Source of the DNA: Crambe crambe
Taxonomy: Eukaryota; Porifera; Demospongiae; Poecilosclerida; Crambeidae
Direction of reading: 5' to 3'
DNA: 64,000 nt
Assembly: GCA_963924555.1 (NCBI GenBank)
Contig: OZ004584.1
Span: 7,067,001 to 7,131,000, forward strand
Below are positions 59,938 to 64,000 of the stretch, in pieces. The notes below the pieces were generated by a model that was given only the letters and a program-made list of their open reading frames with translations, made no database searches and was not told the origin of the DNA. The position numbers were made by a program, and so were the translations under genes. Numbering within the stretch: the stretch's first letter is position 1; each line of letters opens with the position of its first letter.

Positions 59938-61353
59938 CATAGATATATACTAGACTACGTACTGGATTTTGCGAGCTTTTTGCAACGATGAATTATTAAC
60001 GTGCTGTCTGAGCATGCGCAGTTTTCAGGTTGCCAAGGCCAAGTGTTGAAAACTCAGCATTCAGTTTCAGACCACTGTAAGCTTTTGTGTAGTATAGCTC
60101 GCAGGATGCCATATCTGCCGCGGATGGGTCGTGGAGTGAGCCTAAGTAGCATAGCAACTGATTAATACATCGCAGCCTTTAATGCGCATGCGCCGTAAGT
60201 AAAATGGGTGTTGCAAAAAGCTCGCAAAATCCTGTACACAGGATTGGAAACAGGGCATGCGCGCGTAGAATTTATAGACCATCCGTGTAGGTACCTGGCG
60301 GACAGAGAAATCTTACACAAAATAAGAAAGAGGGTGAAAGGCAAGGTATTTAGCGCAGCAATAGTTATGATTATAAGTGAAAAGGCTCAATGACCTATAG
60401 CTGTAGTAGTTTATCATGTCAGTTTAGTCTATTTACTGTTGCTATGGAAGAAAAATGTGGAAACAGGTGACTGAAAAGTTTTATGGCACTCCTAGCTACT
60501 ACTAAAATAGAAGTCTATAGCTGCCTTACTTTTGGTATAAAATGAAAGATACTAGTTGACCATATGTACTCAAGTAGTTTTAAATTTGTGCAGGGCTGGA
60601 GATGGCATGCCATTTGCCATTGATGGTGTAAGAAGCCATTTCACTATGTTGTTGTTCTTATGTGAGGAGATGAGATACCTTTTTGTATCAGGGATAGGAA
60701 AGGATACACTGGGGCAGCTTTACTCTTCATCTTGATCCCCCAAAACAAGTATATCACAACAAATCGCTCGATGAATTGGATGTTCAGCAGTGCACTATCA
60801 GTACTTGTTATTATCATTTTCTTATTATAACATGAAAGGAAATATGTGTAAAGTGACAGTATTACGTAGTTGCTACATTATAGTATCCTTCTTTACTATA
60901 GCTTTTCTTGACAGCCAGCCATGGGTAATCTGAAGAAACAGTAACATTGACATGATTTTTTTTTAACAGGCACCTTTAAAAAGTACATATGTACATATGA
61001 ATGATCACTACCTAACAGATTAGTGGGGGAAAAGAGACTATACTTTTAACATCCAAGCTCCAGAGGTCCACAAAGTCGAACTACCATTGTTACTCGCAAT
61101 TATACCCTCTAACACTTGAGAAACCAGCCTTTTTAAGAACTATGCTTGTTTAGCACTATACTAGCCCACTCTTTGCATTCTTTGAACTTACCAATTGGCT
61201 ATAGTTTAGCAGAAATTTGGCACACTACTTCTCCTCCCCTGTTTGTTTGGGGCAATTTAGCACGAACAGCTGCCTACACGGATTGTCAGTATTGTCGTTA
61301 TGGGTGCACGTGACCTGTTTCCAATCCTGTGTACGTAGTCTAGTATATCTATG
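59938..61353. mobile_element. DNA transposon, copy 3 of the AGGATTGGAAAC-end family, with a nested insertion
   Basis: The left end CATAGATATATACTAGACTA is split by a 271-bp element (59963-60233) and resumes with ACAGGATTGGAAACAG at 60238. The right end (61310-61353) is its inverse. A perfect 7-bp direct repeat ATCGAAC flanks the whole. No gene is recognised inside. Confidence 0.8.
59963..60233. mobile_element. Nested MITE inserted in a transposon end
   Basis: TGGATTTTGCGAGCTTTTTG on the left is mirrored by CAAAAAGCTCGCAAAATCCT on the right. GTAC occurs on both sides and once in the uninterrupted end sequence, so the target duplication is at most GTAC. Confidence 0.8.
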
Positions 61354-61454
61354 ATCGAACACCCGAACCCGGGCAACCGTAGGTGGATAGGAAACGCCCA
61401 TTGAGTTAATTGTCACAATCCGCGTTGCGCGTGTGGGCGTAAAGTGAACTGTCA

Positions 61455-62560
61455 TGCCAAAAGTGGACCGGGAAAAAAGTGGACCCCCGGTCCAATTTTG
61501 GCAGGAAAAAATGGACCAGGGAGTCCACTTTTTTCTGCCAAAAGTGGACCTTCCTTGCCAAAAGTGGACTTGGTCCAATTTTGTCAAGAAAAAAGTGGAC
61601 CTGGTCCAGTTACTGCGGTCCATTTTTGGCATGGGAAAAAAAGTGGATCCGGTCCAGTTTCGCTGCCGAAATCCAGGCAGGTCCATTTTTGGAAAGGGAA
61701 GAAAGTGGACCTAGTTTCGGTGGCAGGTCCATTTTTGGCAAGGGAAAAAAGTGGACCCGGTCCAGTTTCGCTGCCGAAATCCAGGCAGGTCCATTTTTGG
61801 CAAGGGAAAAAAGTGGACCCGGTCCAGTTTCGCTGCCGAAATCCAGGCAGGTCCATTTTTGGCAAGGGAAAAAAGTGGACCCGGTCCAGTTTCCCTGCCG
61901 AAATCCAGGCAGGTCCATTTTTAAAAAGTGAACCCAGTCCAGTTTCGCTGCCGAAATCCAGGCAGGTCCATTTTTGGCAAGGAAAAAAGTGGACCCGGTC
62001 CAGTTTCCCTGCCAAAATCCAGGCAGGTCCATTTTTGGCAAGGGAAAAAAGTGTACCCGGTCCAGTTTTGTTGCCAAAATCCAGGCAGGTCCATTTTTGC
62101 AAAGGAAAAAAGTGGACCCGGTCCAGTTTCGCTGGCAGGTCCATTTTTGGCAAGGGAAAAACTCCAGTTCCACTGCCGAAATCCAGGCAGGTCCATTTTT
62201 GGCAAGGGAAAAAAAGTGGACCCAGTCCAGTTTCCCTGCCGAAATACAGGCAGGTCCATTTTTGGCAAGGGAAAAAAAGTGGACCCAGTCCAGTTTCCCT
62301 GCCGAAATACAGGCAGGTCCATATTTGGCAAGGGAAAAAAGTGGACCCGGTCCAGTTTCGCTGCCGAAATCCAGGCAGGTCCATTTTTGGCAAGGGAAAA
62401 AAGTGGACCTGGTCCAGTTTTGCTGCCGAAATCCAGGCAGGTCCATTTTTGGCAAGGGAAAAAAGTGGACCCAGCCCAGTTTCGCTGGCAGGTCCATTTT
62501 TGGCAAGGGAAAAAAGTGGACCCGGTCCAGTTTTGCTGCTGAAATTTAGGCCGGTCCTGT
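61455..62560. repeat. 62-bp minisatellite, about 17 units
   Basis: The unit is GTGGACCCGGTCCAGTTTCG, CTGCCGAAATCCAGGCAGGT, CCATTTTTGGCAAGGGAAAAAA. Regular copies start at 61751, 61813 and 61875; outer copies are shorter or diverged. Both strands stay open over hundreds of bases (for example plus 61444-62574 and minus 61584-62393), because the unit has almost no stop triplets. These frames are not credible genes. Each unit contains short palindromes (GGACCCGGTCC, CTGCC...GGCAG). Confidence 0.9.
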
Positions 62561-62607
62561 GGACCTGGCTTTGAAGATCAACCCACCCCTCCTAATAGTC
62601 ATACCTT

Positions 62608-63503
62608 TATAACGGGTATATTTCGAGGGGCCAAAGTTTCGCGGATTTCGCGATTTCTCTTTCGTCCGCAAATATTTAACCACGCGAATCACTGTGGCAA
62701 GACTATATATCCCGTGTAGAACTTAGCGCGAAATAGCGCACAATCTAACAATAATCGCGTTATTACGCGTATCAACTCCTTTTATCGCGCTACAGAATAC
62801 GTGCAATGCATCAACGCAAAACGTGCGAAATCACGGAAATTTGTAAGCGTTCGCGCAGTGGCTTTACATTTTTTTGGTGAATTTTATTTTTATTGATATG
62901 GCCTTGGCTAATCACTTTACCATTAGCGCCAAAAATATTTCTTTCACCAAATTATTGGACTAAACTTCGCGAAAATGTGCTAGCGTGCACTGCGCGCTAA
63001 ACGGCGCTCTTACGCAAATTTACGTTGCCATAATAACGCGTAATCCGCGACTTTTTACGTGAGATGACGTTCCTACACGTCGATTTTGACAGCGAATTAA
63101 TGCATTATTACGCGCTATATCGCGCGAAGTTCGATACGGGCACTAGAGTTGCTTCTAGCTCATGTGTCTGTGACTCTACAACAGATAGACTCACCTCGCT
63201 GAAGAAAAATAGAGCCAGATGATCTGATGGCTTTGAGGCGGCAGTAATAATAACGCTTCGCTAACTACGGCACTCCAGATATCGTGTTAAACTTAACCTG
63301 TCTAGAACTTAGTCTCAAATGAAAGATGGCCTAGATTTGCATACCATCGAAGCTTAGATGTAGCTAGCTCATAGCTCTGTGTGTGTGCACACGCGCACAT
63401 GGCCGCTGGCCAGATTTTTCTAAATCGCGAATGATTTCCCCGCGAAATAAGACAAAAAGGTCTAATCACAAAACTTTCGCCCCTCGAAATATACCCGCTA
63501 TAC
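62608..63503. mobile_element. MITE-like element with TATATTTCGAGGGG inverted ends
   Basis: TATAACGGGTATATTTCGAG and GGGGCCAAAGTTTCGCG on the left are mirrored by AAACTTTCGCCCC and TCGAAATATACCCGCTATA on the right. The 0.9-kb interior is unusually rich in CG dinucleotides (CGCGAAAT, TTACGCG-type words), unlike the rest of the window. No gene is recognised. Confidence 0.7.
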
Positions 63504-63710
63504 AGTAATTTAATCAATAAATTGTATAGGGCTATTAAAGTTAGTCAAGTTGTTTTTCCTTGAAAGGGTACCTACGTATATATAACTGCATGCTATATAA
63601 AATTCACTCGTTGATTACCTTATTCATGTAATGTCACCAGGCAGCATAATTATAATGGTATCTCAAATGATATTAGACTTTACTCAAGGGTCACAAATCA
63701 AGGAGTGAAC

Positions 63711-64000
63711 ATGTGATAACATCATAAGTGAAAATCACAATAATGATTACATAACAGTTAGTTAGTAATGATAAAAGTAATAATTAATGTTACTATCACA
63801 CACCCCCTCCTCCAGTTAGAGCTCGCCCCGAGCTTACTTTCTTCCATAGTAGAGGGGTGGTCAGATTACTAGTTTAAGTGTATACAAATAATATCATCTT
63901 TTGAAGTGTAGACACGTTTTCCTGCAATGCCGGTTGGAGTGCACCTCAACAACTCAATAGGGTCCATGCCTCAGACGAGATAACTTCCGAAACTTTCCGG
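63711..64000 (-). mobile_element. Possible 3' end of an LTR retrotransposon
   Basis: On the minus strand a purine-rich tract (GGAGGAGGGGGTG, about 63800-63815) follows GGGGCGAGCTCTAACT and precedes TGTGATAGTAAC. That arrangement resembles a Gypsy-type polyprotein end, polypurine tract and LTR start. The LTR extent is unclear; TGTGATAA at 63711 would make it very short. The polyprotein would lie beyond the window edge. Confidence 0.3.

Noticed and set aside
61444..62574. 376-codon plus-strand frame and several 130-300-codon frames on both strands
   Set aside because: They are readings of the 62-bp minisatellite; the amino-acid pattern simply repeats with the DNA unit and no start context or domain supports a gene.
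63302..63517. 71-codon minus-strand frame
   Set aside because: It lies across the inverted end of a repeat element and has no recognisable content.

Overview
This window looks like genomic DNA from a marine demosponge, most likely Amphimedon queenslandica or a close relative. It is AT-rich and full of TAGCTAGC-type simple sequence, with compact intron-rich genes (many introns of 50-150 bp), dense short inverted-repeat elements, and animal-type proteins. Genus is inferred from sequence texture and gene content, not from a database match. There are no prokaryotic features. 

Layout. 1-3870: decayed 3' part of a receptor gene, split by a 2.3-kb DNA transposon. 3871-9531: DNA-transposon territory (two TIR elements with clear target-site duplications, several MITEs, one hAT-like element carrying an open reading frame). 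10140-11884: tyrosinase-family gene (minus strand) with one frameshift. 12034-13604: foldback element, retrotransposon 3' fragment and a tandem duplication. 15166-55971: the main content, a head-to-tail minus-strand array of paralogous transmembrane receptor genes (called A to J here) with relics between them. 56039-63505: a second transposon-rich stretch with nested insertions and a 62-bp minisatellite. 63710-64000: possible end of an LTR retrotransposon. 

The receptor array. Each gene encodes a signal peptide plus Ig-like domain (exon 1), a fibronectin type III domain (exon 2), a Cys-containing extracellular module I do not recognise (exons 3-4), a short stalk, one transmembrane helix, and a cytoplasmic tail with ITIM-like tyrosine motifs. 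Three tail types occur: a short tail ending in a YAEI exon with no death domain (A, B, C, G); a long multi-tyrosine tail plus C-terminal death domain (D, E, H); and a short tyrosine tail plus a divergent death domain (I, J). I joined exons by hand for four genes and obtained uninterrupted frames: B (482 aa), G (499 aa), D (675 aa) and J (531 aa). A, C, E, F and H carry lesions. Between genes lie orphan Ig, FN3, transmembrane and death-domain exons, a duplicated block that created a splice-compatible chimera (gene G), and a roughly 0.7-kb near-identical block shared by H and I. This is the pattern of a rapidly evolving recognition-receptor family. 

Two features stand out: the combination of Ig/FN3 ectodomain, paired ITIM-like motifs and a death domain in one polypeptide, and a conserved non-canonical GA 5' splice site after the Ig exon in eleven copies. 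Function (immune or allorecognition signalling, cell-fate control) is inference.
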